Source: an uncultured Dorea sp.
Lineage (GTDB): Bacteria; Bacillota; Clostridia; Lachnospirales; Lachnospiraceae
Direction of reading: 5' to 3'
Assembly: GCA_948602995.1 (NCBI GenBank)
Contig: CAPEBR010000001.1
Coordinates: 1 to 64,000 of the forward strand
DNA length: 64,000 bases
This document shows positions 25,351 through 34,138 of the stretch, in pieces. Within the stretch, counting starts at the first letter, position 1, and the number at the start of each line of letters is the position of its first letter. The notes beneath the pieces were generated by a model. That model had not been told where the DNA came from. It saw only the letters and a program-made list of their open reading frames with translations, and did no database searches. The position numbers and the translations under genes are program-made.

Positions 25351-26252
25351 GTCTGCCTCTGCTTTGTCTCTGCCTTCCACTCTACTATGTTCCGTGCGGC
25401 CAGGATCAGCAAAGCCAGCAGTACCAGTATGGATGATACTGCAAAGGCCGCTGTTGTATTAAACTCATTATAGAGAATTTCCACATGCAGCGGAAGGGTA
25501 TTGGTTTTTCCCCGCAGATGACCAGAGATTACCGATACTGCCCCAAACTCTCCCATTGCCCTGGCTGCACACAGAATGACTCCATAAAGAAGCGCCCATT
25601 TCATATGGGGAAATGTAATCCTCAGGAAGATGGTAAACCCTCCGGCGCCCATCAGCGACGCTGCCTCTTCCTCTTCCTTTCCCTGGGCATTCATCACCGG
25701 GAAAATCTCCCGGAATACGAATGGAAATGTCACAAATATGGTGGCAAGGATTACGCCCGGAACCGCAAATACAATCTTGATATCATGGCTTTTCAGAAAG
25801 TCCCCCATCCATCCGATATTTCCAAATGTCAGGATAAATACAAGACCTGCAATCACAGGGGATATGGACAGCGGAATATCAATAAGCGAAGCCAGAAGCT
25901 CCCGCCCCCGGAAGTAAAATTTTGACAGCAGATAAGACGCGAATATACCGAATATGGTATTCACCACCGTTGCTGTTACCATAGCAATTAAGGTAAGCTT
26001 AAACGCCTTTATTGTATATTCATCGGATACCGCCTCCCTGTAGGCAGTCCATCCCTCCTTCAGGGCATTTACAGTCACTACTGCCAGCGGCAGTACAAGC
26101 ATGACAAACAGAAATACGACGCAGACGCCGATCAGCACATACTTTATAGCGCCGTCCGAAGCAGCATTATGTGTCTCTATCACCTTCTTGATCGAATTAA
26201 TTCCGTCCCCGGTTATATCCTGTTCAAATGATTTTTTCTTTTTTTCTGACAT
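25347..26252 (-). CDS. cysW: sulfate ABC transporter permease CysW
   Basis: Membrane subunit of the sulfate importer, 301 residues. A hydrophilic N-terminus of about 40 residues precedes six membrane helices; the permease coupling motif reads EEEEAASLMGAGGFTIFLRI. It pairs with CysT (next gene upstream) as in all CysTWA systems. It has AGGAGG-like sequence before the ATG. The stop codon lies in a repeat arm. Confidence 0.94.
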   Translation of the reverse strand: MSEKKKKSFEQDITGDGINSIKKVIETHNAASDGAIKYVLIGVCVVFLFVMLVLPLAVVTVNALKEGWTAYREAVSDEYTIKAFKLTLIAMVTATVVNTIFGIFASYLLSKFYFRGRELLASLIDIPLSISPVIAGLVFILTFGNIGWMGDFLKSHDIKIVFAVPGVILATIFVTFPFVFREIFPVMNAQGKEEEEAASLMGAGGFTIFLRITFPHMKWALLYGVILCAARAMGEFGAVSVISGHLRGKTNTLPLHVEILYNEFNTTAAFAVSSILVLLALLILAARNIVEWKAETKQRQT

Positions 26253-26282
26253 GGCTCTCCTCCTTCTCCTTTAAACCCTGTG

Positions 26283-27134
26283 CTATTCCTTACTGAACCT
26301 CTGCATATAGATCTGTACAGAGTTAATGACTAACATCAGAAGAAAGGACAAAAGGAGAAGCACAAGTGCAATTGCAGTGGCATCTGAATACTTATACTGC
26401 TCCAGCTTTGTCATAATCAGAAGCGGTGCAATCTGGGTCTCATTCGGAATATTTCCGGCAATAAATACAACACTCCCATATTCTCCGATTCCTCTGGCAA
26501 ACGCAAGGCCGAAGCCCCCAAAAAGAGCTGGGAAAAGCTCTGGAAGAATAACCCTGAAAAACGTATAAATCCTGCCTGCTCCAAGCATCTGTGCCGCTTC
26601 TTCGTACTGCCTGTCGAGCCTCTTTAACACAGGCTGAACCGCCCTTACTACAAAGGGAATGCCCACGAATATCATAGCAATTGTAATTCCGGTTCTGGTG
26701 TATGCAATTTTAATTCCCGCTTTAGCAAATAATGCCCCGATCCATCCCTCATCAGAATACAGATACGTAAGGGAAATACCCGCCACAGCAGTCGGAAGGG
26801 CAAAAGGAAGCTCTATCAGCCCATCCATAAGCCTTCTCCCCGGAAAATCATAGCGGACCAGAACCCAGGCAAGAATTACCCCGAACACAGCATTTACGAA
26901 AGCGGCAAAAAAGGCACAGGAAATACTGACAATATATCCTGACACGACCTGTTTCGACGTAACAGCTTCCGCAAATTCCTGAAAATCAAGCTTCCCTGCA
27001 CTGATAAAAATAGACATAAGCGGTATCAGCACGAGGATGCTTAGCATAGACAGCGTAACACCCATAGACAGGCCGAAGCCCGGGATCACTCTTATGCCTT
27101 TTTTATTCTTCACTTTTACAATCTGTTGTCCCAT
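26283..27134 (-). CDS. cysT: sulfate ABC transporter permease CysT
   Basis: 283-residue membrane subunit with six helices and the coupling motif YEEAAQMLGAGRIYTFFRVI. RGIGEYGSVVFIAGN after it is characteristic of the CysT/CysU family. It lies 42 bases after the binding-protein gene and 30 bases before cysW. Confidence 0.95.
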   Translation of the reverse strand: MGQQIVKVKNKKGIRVIPGFGLSMGVTLSMLSILVLIPLMSIFISAGKLDFQEFAEAVTSKQVVSGYIVSISCAFFAAFVNAVFGVILAWVLVRYDFPGRRLMDGLIELPFALPTAVAGISLTYLYSDEGWIGALFAKAGIKIAYTRTGITIAMIFVGIPFVVRAVQPVLKRLDRQYEEAAQMLGAGRIYTFFRVILPELFPALFGGFGLAFARGIGEYGSVVFIAGNIPNETQIAPLLIMTKLEQYKYSDATAIALVLLLLSFLLMLVINSVQIYMQRFSKE

Positions 27135-27176
27135 ATCATGAAACGTCCCTTCTCAAAACAATTATGCAATCCCAGG

Positions 27177-28202
27177 CTATTCTGTATAGATCTGGTCAAA
27201 GATCGCGCCGTCATCAAAATAAGTCTCATACGCCTGATTCCAGCCGCCAAAGTCGTCAATCGTTACAAGATTCATATCCAGGTTAAACTGGTCAGAAAAT
27301 TCCTTCAGGATATTCTCGTCTGACGGACGGTAATAATTCTCGCCTGCCAGCCTCTGCGCCTCCTCACTGTAAAGGTACTCCAGATAAGCCGAAGCCGCCT
27401 CCTGCGTTCCGTGCGCCTTTGCATTACTGTCTACAACTGCCACAGAAGGCTGGGCAAGGATACTGATGCCAGGCGTTACAATCTCGTACTCGTCCGGATA
27501 TTCTTTCATGGAAAGATACGCCTCGTTTTCCCATGCAATCAGAACATCGCCCTGTCCGTTTTCCACAAATGTATTCGTAGCCCCTCTTGCACCGGAATCC
27601 AGAACAAGTACATTTTTATACAGCTTTTTCATAAATTCCTTTATTGCCTCTTCATTACTGTCCTGCTGCTTCGCAAACGCCCATGCTGCAAGGAAATTCC
27701 AGCAGGCGCCCCCGGAAGTTTTAGGGTTCGGCGTAATGATCTCAACCCCGTCCTTGATCAGGTCGTCCCAGTCCTTAATCTCCTTCTCGTTTCCCTTGCG
27801 CACAAGAAATACAATCGTAGAAGTATAGGGAGAGCTGTCTTTGTCAAATTCATCTATCCAGCCCTCTTCGATCAGCCCTGCCTCTTCAATGGCAATTACA
27901 TCTCTTGCAAGAGCAAGGGTTACTACATCAGCCTCATTTCCTTCAATAACCGAACGCGCCTGAGAGCCGGAGCCGCCGTGCGACTGCGTCACATTTATTT
28001 TTTCGCCGGTTTTTTCCTCCCAGTATTTTCCAAATAGTTCATTATACTTTACATAAAATTCACGGGTAGGATCATAGGACACATTCAGAAGCTCTGTACC
28101 CCCACTGTCTTTTCCGTCACCGGAACTGCCGCCGCATCCCCATGTGAATACAGAGACTGCCATAACAAGAGCCGCCATCAAAGCAATCACTTTTCTTTTC
28201 AT
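27177..28202 (-). CDS. sbp: sulfate-binding lipoprotein (Sbp/CysP)
   Basis: Extracellular substrate-binding protein of the sulfate importer, 341 residues. A signal peptide ends in the lipobox-like VFTWGC with lipidated C23. The mature protein has the family motifs SYDPTREFYVKYN, SHGGSGSQARSVIEG, NPKTSGGACWNFLAAW and GDVLIAWENEA. The ATG at 28202 is chosen because GGAGG is 9 bases upstream; an ATG three codons earlier touches that site. It follows the sulfotransferase gene by 18 bases, which binds transport and sulfation genes into one operon. Confidence 0.94.
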   Translation of the reverse strand: MKRKVIALMAALVMAVSVFTWGCGGSSGDGKDSGGTELLNVSYDPTREFYVKYNELFGKYWEEKTGEKINVTQSHGGSGSQARSVIEGNEADVVTLALARDVIAIEEAGLIEEGWIDEFDKDSSPYTSTIVFLVRKGNEKEIKDWDDLIKDGVEIITPNPKTSGGACWNFLAAWAFAKQQDSNEEAIKEFMKKLYKNVLVLDSGARGATNTFVENGQGDVLIAWENEAYLSMKEYPDEYEIVTPGISILAQPSVAVVDSNAKAHGTQEAASAYLEYLYSEEAQRLAGENYYRPSDENILKEFSDQFNLDMNLVTIDDFGGWNQAYETYFDDGAIFDQIYTE

Positions 28203-28220
28203 ATTATCCATCCTCCAACT

Positions 28221-29408
28221 TTATTTCATTCCAAGTTTCCTGCGGATATAGCGTTTACTCTTACGGCTGATATTCTCTACTGACAGCCTGTTTTCCGCAA
28301 CCTGCCTTTTCAGATCTTCACTTTTCTTCTTTAGCTCCTGATTATCCTTCTCCAGTGTCTTTACCTTTTCTTTAAGCGCAGTAATCTCTTCATGGGAGTC
28401 ATATGCCATAACCGTAAATACACGGATCATATCATCCAGCATGGTCTCATTCTGCTTTTCCCATTTCACAGTTTCGGCTACATCGTAATGAAAAAGTGGC
28501 TTCCCGTCCCCGATGTATTCCTGTGCGACCCTCTCATTATCCTCCCGGTAGAGTTCAAGAAACTCCTCCGTCTCCTCCTTCGAGAGCATACTGCATTTAT
28601 AATTTTTATCAGACACTTCGGAACACATACTGACCATCCTGCGCCAGTATAAATTATTATATCTTGTCAGAACCGGCGATGTATTCATAACCCGCATGAT
28701 CTCTGTTATATTCCCCTTTAATGCCAGGTTTACATCTTCCTCAAGCTGCGTATATTCCCCGGTCAGCTCAAGTCCCAGGCACTGGAGGAAATCCGCATAT
28801 ATGCTGCCTCCAAAAAAGCTGTCTCTGCTGAATCTGCGCACAAATATATTTTCCTTGCCAAAAAAACCTGAGATCCGGCTGAGATTCGCGGCATAATCAA
28901 GCATCGCCTTCCGTTTGACAGGTGCATTTTTAAAGTGATGCTCCCATGTCTCCACAGTCGTACCTTCCTTCACAAACTGGTTCCAGCGTGAGCTAAGATA
29001 TTCATCCTGTCGCCTGAGGTATACAATAATCTTAACCATGTATCCGTACTTTTCGGCATCTTCCTTTAAAACACTCCACAGGTCTTTATGGGAACTGTTG
29101 CTGGAAAGCCAGAGACTCTCGTCAGACATCACTACCTTCTCGTACTCCCCAAAGCACCGGTGCATCTCCTCCATACCCTGGTGAAATAACCTCTCTTCTT
29201 CCTGCAGGTTACGCTCCCCCTCTTCATCATAAACCTTTCCAATTAGAAAATGGGCATTGCGGCTTTCCCTTACAACCGGATATTTGTACAGGGACTTTGG
29301 AAAGCAGTATCCCTTTTTCTCCAGAACCTCCCTGTTCTTTGCACAGAACTCCTGGATAGAGGAGGTTGCAGTCTTGGCTGTCCCGATGTGTAAAAATAAT
29401 GTTTTCAT
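28221..29408 (-). CDS. PAPS-dependent sulfotransferase with C-terminal coiled coil
   Basis: Transfers the sulfuryl group of PAPS to an unknown acceptor; 395 residues. The 5'-phosphosulfate loop is LHIGTAKTATSSIQ (6-19) and the 3'-phosphate region VYLRRQDEYLSSRWNQ (129-144), as in glycan-type sulfotransferases. A charged coiled coil (about 338-380) and a basic tail RRKLGMK follow; no signal peptide or membrane helix is seen, so it is probably cytoplasmic, perhaps held at the membrane by the tail. The start at 29408 follows the cysN/C stop by 4 bases; a longer frame to 29618 overlaps cysN/C and is rejected. Confidence 0.88.
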   Translation of the reverse strand: MKTLFLHIGTAKTATSSIQEFCAKNREVLEKKGYCFPKSLYKYPVVRESRNAHFLIGKVYDEEGERNLQEEERLFHQGMEEMHRCFGEYEKVVMSDESLWLSSNSSHKDLWSVLKEDAEKYGYMVKIIVYLRRQDEYLSSRWNQFVKEGTTVETWEHHFKNAPVKRKAMLDYAANLSRISGFFGKENIFVRRFSRDSFFGGSIYADFLQCLGLELTGEYTQLEEDVNLALKGNITEIMRVMNTSPVLTRYNNLYWRRMVSMCSEVSDKNYKCSMLSKEETEEFLELYREDNERVAQEYIGDGKPLFHYDVAETVKWEKQNETMLDDMIRVFTVMAYDSHEEITALKEKVKTLEKDNQELKKKSEDLKRQVAENRLSVENISRKSKRYIRRKLGMK

Positions 29409-29412
29409 TTGT

Positions 29413-31251
29413 CTAATTCTTCCTTTCCTCTGCAAGGCTTTCCAGCTTTTTAAGAATGACGTCCACACACTCTTCCATACTGTTCTTGCTCGTATCAACC
29501 GTAATTTCCGGATTCTCCGGCTTTTCATAAGGACTGGAAATGCCGGTAAAATGCGCAAGCTCTCCTCTTCTTGCCGCCGCATACAACCCTTTCGGATCGC
29601 GCCTCTCGCAATCCTCAAGAGGAGTGCTTACATATACTTCAATAAAATCCCCTCCGATAATCTCCCTTGCCTGCCGTCTGTCACGGACGAATGGAGAGAT
29701 GAAAGAGGTAAGGACAATCAGCCCTGCATCGTTCATAAGCTTCGCCACCTCTGCAATCCGGCGTATGTTCTCAATCCGGTCTGCCTCCTTAAAGCCCAGG
29801 TTCTTATTCAGCCCCAGCCGGATATTATCACCGTCCAGGAGCATCGTATGCCTGCCATTTGCAGTAAGTCGTTTCTCAAGTTCATTCGCAATGGTGGATT
29901 TCCCGGCTCCCGATAACCCGGTGAACCAGATGGTCCTTGCCTTCTGCCCCATCTGGCTTTCACGGAACTGCTTCGTAATATCCATGGTATGCCATGTAAG
30001 GTCTGTACCGCGGCTTACGGATTCCCTGATCACCCCACACGCCGATGTGGCGTGGGTAATCCTGTCGATCAGAATCAGGGAGCCCAGTGCATTATTATTG
30101 TCGAATGTGTCAAATACCAGCCTGGAGCCTGTTACAATCTCACACAGAGCAATCTCATTTTTATAAATCATATCTGCATAGACTTCTTTTCCGGTATTCA
30201 CATCAATCTTATATTTTATATTCATTACCGTGGCAGGGACTGACTGCGTCCCAAGCTTCAGAATATAATTCTTTCCTGCCACAAGTTTTATATCATCCAT
30301 CCAGAGAAGATCTGCGTTAAAGATGGAATTCACAACAGCTCCTGAATTCTTCGTCAGGATGCATCCCCTTGACACATCCACTTCTGAGTCAAGGCAGATG
30401 GTCACCGCATGGCCTGCCGTACTCCTCTCTACACGCCGGTCCCCTTCATAAATATCTGCAACCAGCGCCTTCTCCCGGCTTGGAAGCACCGTGATCTCAT
30501 CACCCACTGCAGCCTCACCGCTTTCAATCTGCCCCTGGAAACCCCGGAATGTAAGATCCGGCCGGCACACGCGCTGCACCGGCATGGTAAATCCTGCATC
30601 AGAGGGATCCTCGGACACATCAATCTGCTCCAGATATGATAACAGCAGCGGACCATGATACCATGGCATGCGAAGGCTCTTCCTGGTAATATTATCCCCT
30701 TCTGTTGCAGAAACCGGAATTAACACGGCTGACTTATAATTGAACTCCGCAAGGAGTACTTTAATATCCCTCTGAATCTTTTTAAATATATCCTCCCTGT
30801 AATTTACCAGATCCATCTTATTGACTGCAAATACAAAGTGTCTGATTCCCATAAGTGAACAGATACGTGTATGACGTCTTGTCTGGGTGAGCACCCCCTG
30901 GCTTGCATCTACGAGAATCACCGCCAGATCTGCAAAGGATGCCCCTACCGCCATATTCCGTGTATACTCCTCATGCCCGGGAGTGTCTGCTGCAATAAAG
31001 GAGCGGTTTTCTGTCGTAAAGTACCGGTATGCCACATCAATAGTAATTCCCTGCTCCCGTTCCGCCATAAGTCCGTCTAACAGAAGGCTGTAATCAAGTG
31101 CGCCTCCTCTTGATCCCACCTTTGAGTCCAGTACAAGGGCCTGCTCCTGATCCGTAAATAAAAGCTTGGCGTCATATAGTATGTGCCCAATCAGCGTAGA
31201 TTTCCCGTCATCCACACTTCCGCAGGTAATGAATTTCAACAAAGCATCCAT
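29413..31251 (-). CDS. cysNC: fused ATP sulfurylase GTPase subunit / APS kinase (CysN-CysC)
   Basis: Bifunctional 612-residue enzyme. The CysN part (1-430) has P-loop GSVDDGKST (11-19), the switch II DTPGHEEY and NKMD; it drives CysD with GTP to make APS. The CysC part (about 436-612) has P-loop GLSGAGKST (445-453), DGDNIR and SFISPFVRDR, and phosphorylates APS to PAPS. Fusion is known as NodQ/CysNC in other bacteria. The start directly follows the cysD stop (31252), and the next gene is a sulfotransferase, so PAPS made here has an obvious user. Confidence 0.96.
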   Translation of the reverse strand: MDALLKFITCGSVDDGKSTLIGHILYDAKLLFTDQEQALVLDSKVGSRGGALDYSLLLDGLMAEREQGITIDVAYRYFTTENRSFIAADTPGHEEYTRNMAVGASFADLAVILVDASQGVLTQTRRHTRICSLMGIRHFVFAVNKMDLVNYREDIFKKIQRDIKVLLAEFNYKSAVLIPVSATEGDNITRKSLRMPWYHGPLLLSYLEQIDVSEDPSDAGFTMPVQRVCRPDLTFRGFQGQIESGEAAVGDEITVLPSREKALVADIYEGDRRVERSTAGHAVTICLDSEVDVSRGCILTKNSGAVVNSIFNADLLWMDDIKLVAGKNYILKLGTQSVPATVMNIKYKIDVNTGKEVYADMIYKNEIALCEIVTGSRLVFDTFDNNNALGSLILIDRITHATSACGVIRESVSRGTDLTWHTMDITKQFRESQMGQKARTIWFTGLSGAGKSTIANELEKRLTANGRHTMLLDGDNIRLGLNKNLGFKEADRIENIRRIAEVAKLMNDAGLIVLTSFISPFVRDRRQAREIIGGDFIEVYVSTPLEDCERRDPKGLYAAARRGELAHFTGISSPYEKPENPEITVDTSKNSMEECVDVILKKLESLAEERKN

Positions 31252-32145
31252 CTAAAAATACCCCTCCCTCTTTCTCTTTTCCATACTGGCCGCCCCGCCG
31301 TCCTTGTCAATCACACGGCTGGTACGTTCAGAGGATACTGCACTTAACGTCTCCCTGATGATTCCGTCCAGGGTATCCGCCTCTGATTCCACGCCTCCGG
31401 AAAGCGGATAGCATCCAAGAGTACGGAAACGGACCTTTTTTATAACTGGCTCCTCGCCGTCCTTCAGACGCATCCTGTCATCATCGACCATAATCAGATT
31501 GCCTTCACGTTCCACAACTGGTCTCGGGGCAGCAAAATACAGCGGAACAATCTCTATATTCTCCCGCTTAATATACTGCCAGATATCCTTCTCTGTCCAG
31601 TTGGAAATCGGAAATACCCGTATACTTTCCCCTTTATAAATCTCCGTATTAAAAAGCTTCCACATCTCGGGACGCTGGTTCTTGGGATCCCATGCCTGCT
31701 CAAAATTGCGGAAGGAAAAAATCCGCTCCTTTGCACGGCTCTTCTCTTCGTCCCTCCTGCCACCGCCGAAAGCTGCTGTAAAACCATATTGATTCAGCGC
31801 CTGCTTCAGCGCCTGTGTCTTCATAATGTCCGTGTATGCTGATCCGTGGTCAAAAGGATTAATTCCCTGGGCAAGCCCTTCCTTATTGATATATTCCAGC
31901 ATCTCAATTCCATATTTCTCACTGATCTTATCTCGGAAGCTGATCATCTCCTTAAACTTCCAGGTTGTATTCACATGCAGAAATGGAAATGGAGGTTTCT
32001 CCGGATAGAATGCCTTCAGAGCTAAATGCAGCATCACAGAGGAATCCTTCCCGATGGAGTACAGCATCACCGGCTTCTCACACTGAGCCGCCACCTCTCT
32101 CATAATATAAATCGCTTCTGCTTCCAGTTCATCTAAATGATTCAT
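31252..32145 (-). CDS. cysD: sulfate adenylyltransferase subunit CysD
   Basis: Catalytic subunit of ATP sulfurylase (sulfate + ATP to APS), 297 residues. The PP-loop SIGKDSSV (30-37), HVNTTWKFKEMI and AFGGGRRDEEKSRAKERIFSFR are diagnostic; the C-terminus RTSRVIDKDGGAASMEKRKREGYF is also typical of CysD. The ATG at 32145 has AAAGGAG upstream; a frame from 32172 would begin inside a leader hairpin. First gene of the operon, with a likely -10 box TATAAT at 32215-32220. Confidence 0.96.
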   Translation of the reverse strand: MNHLDELEAEAIYIMREVAAQCEKPVMLYSIGKDSSVMLHLALKAFYPEKPPFPFLHVNTTWKFKEMISFRDKISEKYGIEMLEYINKEGLAQGINPFDHGSAYTDIMKTQALKQALNQYGFTAAFGGGRRDEEKSRAKERIFSFRNFEQAWDPKNQRPEMWKLFNTEIYKGESIRVFPISNWTEKDIWQYIKRENIEIVPLYFAAPRPVVEREGNLIMVDDDRMRLKDGEEPVIKKVRFRTLGCYPLSGGVESEADTLDGIIRETLSAVSSERTSRVIDKDGGAASMEKRKREGYF

Positions 32146-32167
32146 GTTCTCTCCTTTGTTTATAACA

Positions 32168-32200
32168 ATCATTCAGACAGGCCGCCCCTGTCTGAATGAT
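32168..32200. promoter_or_regulatory. leader hairpin of the sulfate operon
   Basis: Perfect 14-base arms, ATCATTCAGACAGG and its complement, around a five-base loop CCGCC. It lies 23 bases before cysD and should start about eight bases into the transcript from the TATAAT at 32215-32220. There is no U-tract after it, so it is more likely a protein- or RNA-binding control element than a terminator. Confidence 0.7.
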
Positions 32201-32223
32201 TCCCATATTTACCTATTATATCC

Positions 32224-32245
32224 GGCAAAATATCTATTTTATGCC
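32224..32245. promoter_or_regulatory. candidate operator over the -35 region of the sulfate operon
   Basis: GGCAAAATATC / TATTTTATGCC is a 22-base dyad with two mismatches, centred about 17 bases upstream of the -10 box, where the -35 box (CATAAA) is poor. This is a typical location for a repressor or activator site. Confidence 0.4.
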
Positions 32246-32318
32246 ATCTTAAAAAAGATTCCTTGAAAAAAGCTTGAAAAAAAGAGTCGAATTCAGAAAA
32301 GGTTGTTCGTATATACCA

Positions 32319-33512
32319 TCACCTTTTCCAATCTAAAACTATACTGGCAATCCGGCTCCACGATATGCGGCTTACATCCGTTTTATGAGTTCTTTCCTGT
32401 CTGATGCTTTCTGTAAGCTCCTTTGCCAGACGTTTCTCGAATTCCGGAAGACTATCCTGATCCGGCTCGTCTGTATTTTTCATATCCGGCAGTCTGACAT
32501 ACCGGATATCTGCTTCTGGGGCGGCTTCCAGCATCCACTCCCGGATTCCCGGAAGGTCTGTCATTACCACCCGGTTCCCGCAGGCAAGAGCCTCAATTAC
32601 TGTAAGGGGTATCCCCTCAAAAAAAGAAGGAAGCACAAATATGTCACACTGATTATATACTCTTGAAAGAGCCGTCTGGGAAAGTCTGCCTAAAAACTCC
32701 ACCCGGCAAGGACACTGTTCTGCCAATTCGGCAATCTTCTCATACTCCGTGTCATTGCCTGTGCTTCCTGCAAGATACAACTCCAAAGCCTCTTTTCTGC
32801 AGCACAAAAGCGAGAGACTCCGAAGGAGACTTACCACTCCCTTTTTCTCCGCGATCTTTCCTGCAAACACCAAACGCGTAATCCCATCATACGGCTTCTT
32901 TCCTGTCTCCGAAAATATCGTACTGTTATATCCCATTCCTGCCCTCGTCAGCTTCTCCCGGCTCACCCCGTAAATATCCCTCACGCCCTCCTCCTGGGCC
33001 TTCTGGGGAACAAAGATATGGTCAAGCTGCCTGATCTGCTCTCTGATAAATCCCCGTTCCAGGTCTGTCTTTCTCATCTGTCTTAAATCCGTATTGTGGC
33101 AGAACCCGTAAACCTGATATTTTGGAAACCGCTTCCTGACTGCCGCGGTCAGCAGATACAGGTGGTGGCACAGAATCAGATCCGGCTCCAGGTCTTCCAC
33201 CGCACGCTCAGTCACCGTGAGAAATTCCTGCAAAAACCGTTTCACCATTTCAGGCGTCATATCACAATACCTGGTACTCGGATACGGCATCTCATCTGAC
33301 ATCCCGGCAATCGGAAAGGGCAGACTCTCACTGCAGAAATAAACGGGGTAAAAAGATACCCCGTCCGGAAATTCCGCCTGATCCTCCTGATAGATTCCGG
33401 CAACAACCGCCTGTTCATGCCCTCTAAGCGCAAATTCCTTTACAAGCTCCGTCAGATAGACTCCGCTCCCGGTACTGTCAGGCTTCTGCGCTGTAATGCT
33501 TAAAATCCTCAT
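32319..33512 (-). CDS. glycosyltransferase family 4
   Basis: GT-B fold retaining glycosyltransferase, 397 residues. The N-terminal domain starts MRILSITAQKPDSTGSGVYL. The C-terminal donor domain has GKIAEKKGVVSLLRSL and the DIFVLPSFFEGIPLTVIEALACG motif with E7 glutamates. No membrane helix. It overlaps folA by 4 bases, so it is co-transcribed with it, and lies 173 bases upstream of the sulfate operon on the same strand. The sugar and acceptor are unknown; making the acceptor for the sulfotransferase is possible but unproven. Confidence 0.9.
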   Translation of the reverse strand: MRILSITAQKPDSTGSGVYLTELVKEFALRGHEQAVVAGIYQEDQAEFPDGVSFYPVYFCSESLPFPIAGMSDEMPYPSTRYCDMTPEMVKRFLQEFLTVTERAVEDLEPDLILCHHLYLLTAAVRKRFPKYQVYGFCHNTDLRQMRKTDLERGFIREQIRQLDHIFVPQKAQEEGVRDIYGVSREKLTRAGMGYNSTIFSETGKKPYDGITRLVFAGKIAEKKGVVSLLRSLSLLCCRKEALELYLAGSTGNDTEYEKIAELAEQCPCRVEFLGRLSQTALSRVYNQCDIFVLPSFFEGIPLTVIEALACGNRVVMTDLPGIREWMLEAAPEADIRYVRLPDMKNTDEPDQDSLPEFEKRLAKELTESIRQERTHKTDVSRISWSRIASIVLDWKR

Positions 33513-34006
33513 CTTGCTTTTACAACCCTTTCATAAACCGTAAAATAATATTCCAGATCAAAACACGTCTGTTCATCGCTGATCTTCGTCATTCTCCATT
33601 CCTTGTCCATATCTAAGTCCGGAAAATACGTATCTGCATCAAAGGCATGGCTGATCCTGGTAACATATGCCCTCTCGCACAGAGGAAGCATGGCACGGTA
33701 GATACTTTCACCGCCAATCACATAGATTTCACCGCCATATTTTTCCGCCTCGTGAAGTGCTTCTTCTATACTATGGACAATCACCGCCCCCTTTACCTTG
33801 TAATCCGGATTTTTCGTAATGACAATATTCACCCGGTTTTTTAGAGGCTGCCCCTGGGGAAAGCTCTCCAGTGTCTTTCTGCCCATAATAACAACATTTC
33901 CCTTTGTAGTTTCCCGAAAAAACTTCATATCCGCCGGGATGCTCCACATCATCCGGTTATTCTTTCCTATCGCCCAGTTTTTATCCACTGCTACAATCAG
34001 ATTCAT
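33509..34006 (-). CDS. folA: dihydrofolate reductase FolA
   Basis: NADPH-dependent reduction of dihydrofolate to tetrahydrofolate, 165 residues. LIVAVDKNWAIGKNNRMMWSIPADMKFFRETT gives the substrate and cofactor site (in two parts: AVDKNWAIG and WSIPADMKFF), followed by VIMGRKTLES and VIGGESIYRAML. GGAGG precedes the ATG at 34006 by 9 bases; upstream in-frame ATGs lack a site. It is next to thyA, the enzyme that produces dihydrofolate. Confidence 0.97.
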   Translation of the reverse strand: MNLIVAVDKNWAIGKNNRMMWSIPADMKFFRETTKGNVVIMGRKTLESFPQGQPLKNRVNIVITKNPDYKVKGAVIVHSIEEALHEAEKYGGEIYVIGGESIYRAMLPLCERAYVTRISHAFDADTYFPDLDMDKEWRMTKISDEQTCFDLEYYFTVYERVVKAR

Positions 34007-34063
34007 TCTGTTTTTCCTCCCTGTTTTTCCAGTATGCTCCATCCCGCCGTGCCTCACTCTTGT

Positions 34064-34119
34064 ATCATGTTCTTACGGAATGAGCAGCTTACGCGCATTC
34101 CTGACCCGTGAATAGTAAC
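34064..34119. repeat. 55-bp dispersed repeat, copy 2
   Basis: ATCATGTTCTTACGGAATG...CGCATTCCTGACCC...GTGAATAGTAAC; identical to 4414-4468 except for a few central bases. It lies between thyA and folA. Confidence 0.75.
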
Positions 34120-34138
34120 TCTGATTCCGACGCATCTT

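Noticed and set aside
29408..29618. N-terminal extension of the sulfotransferase
   Set aside because: The extra 70 residues overlap the cysN/C coding end, lack a ribosome site and are arginine-rich in a way typical of an antisense or alternate frame.
32173..32318. A missing reductase gene between the glycosyltransferase and cysD
   Set aside because: The 146-base gap contains only promoter-like sequence and two dyads; no coding frame of useful length.
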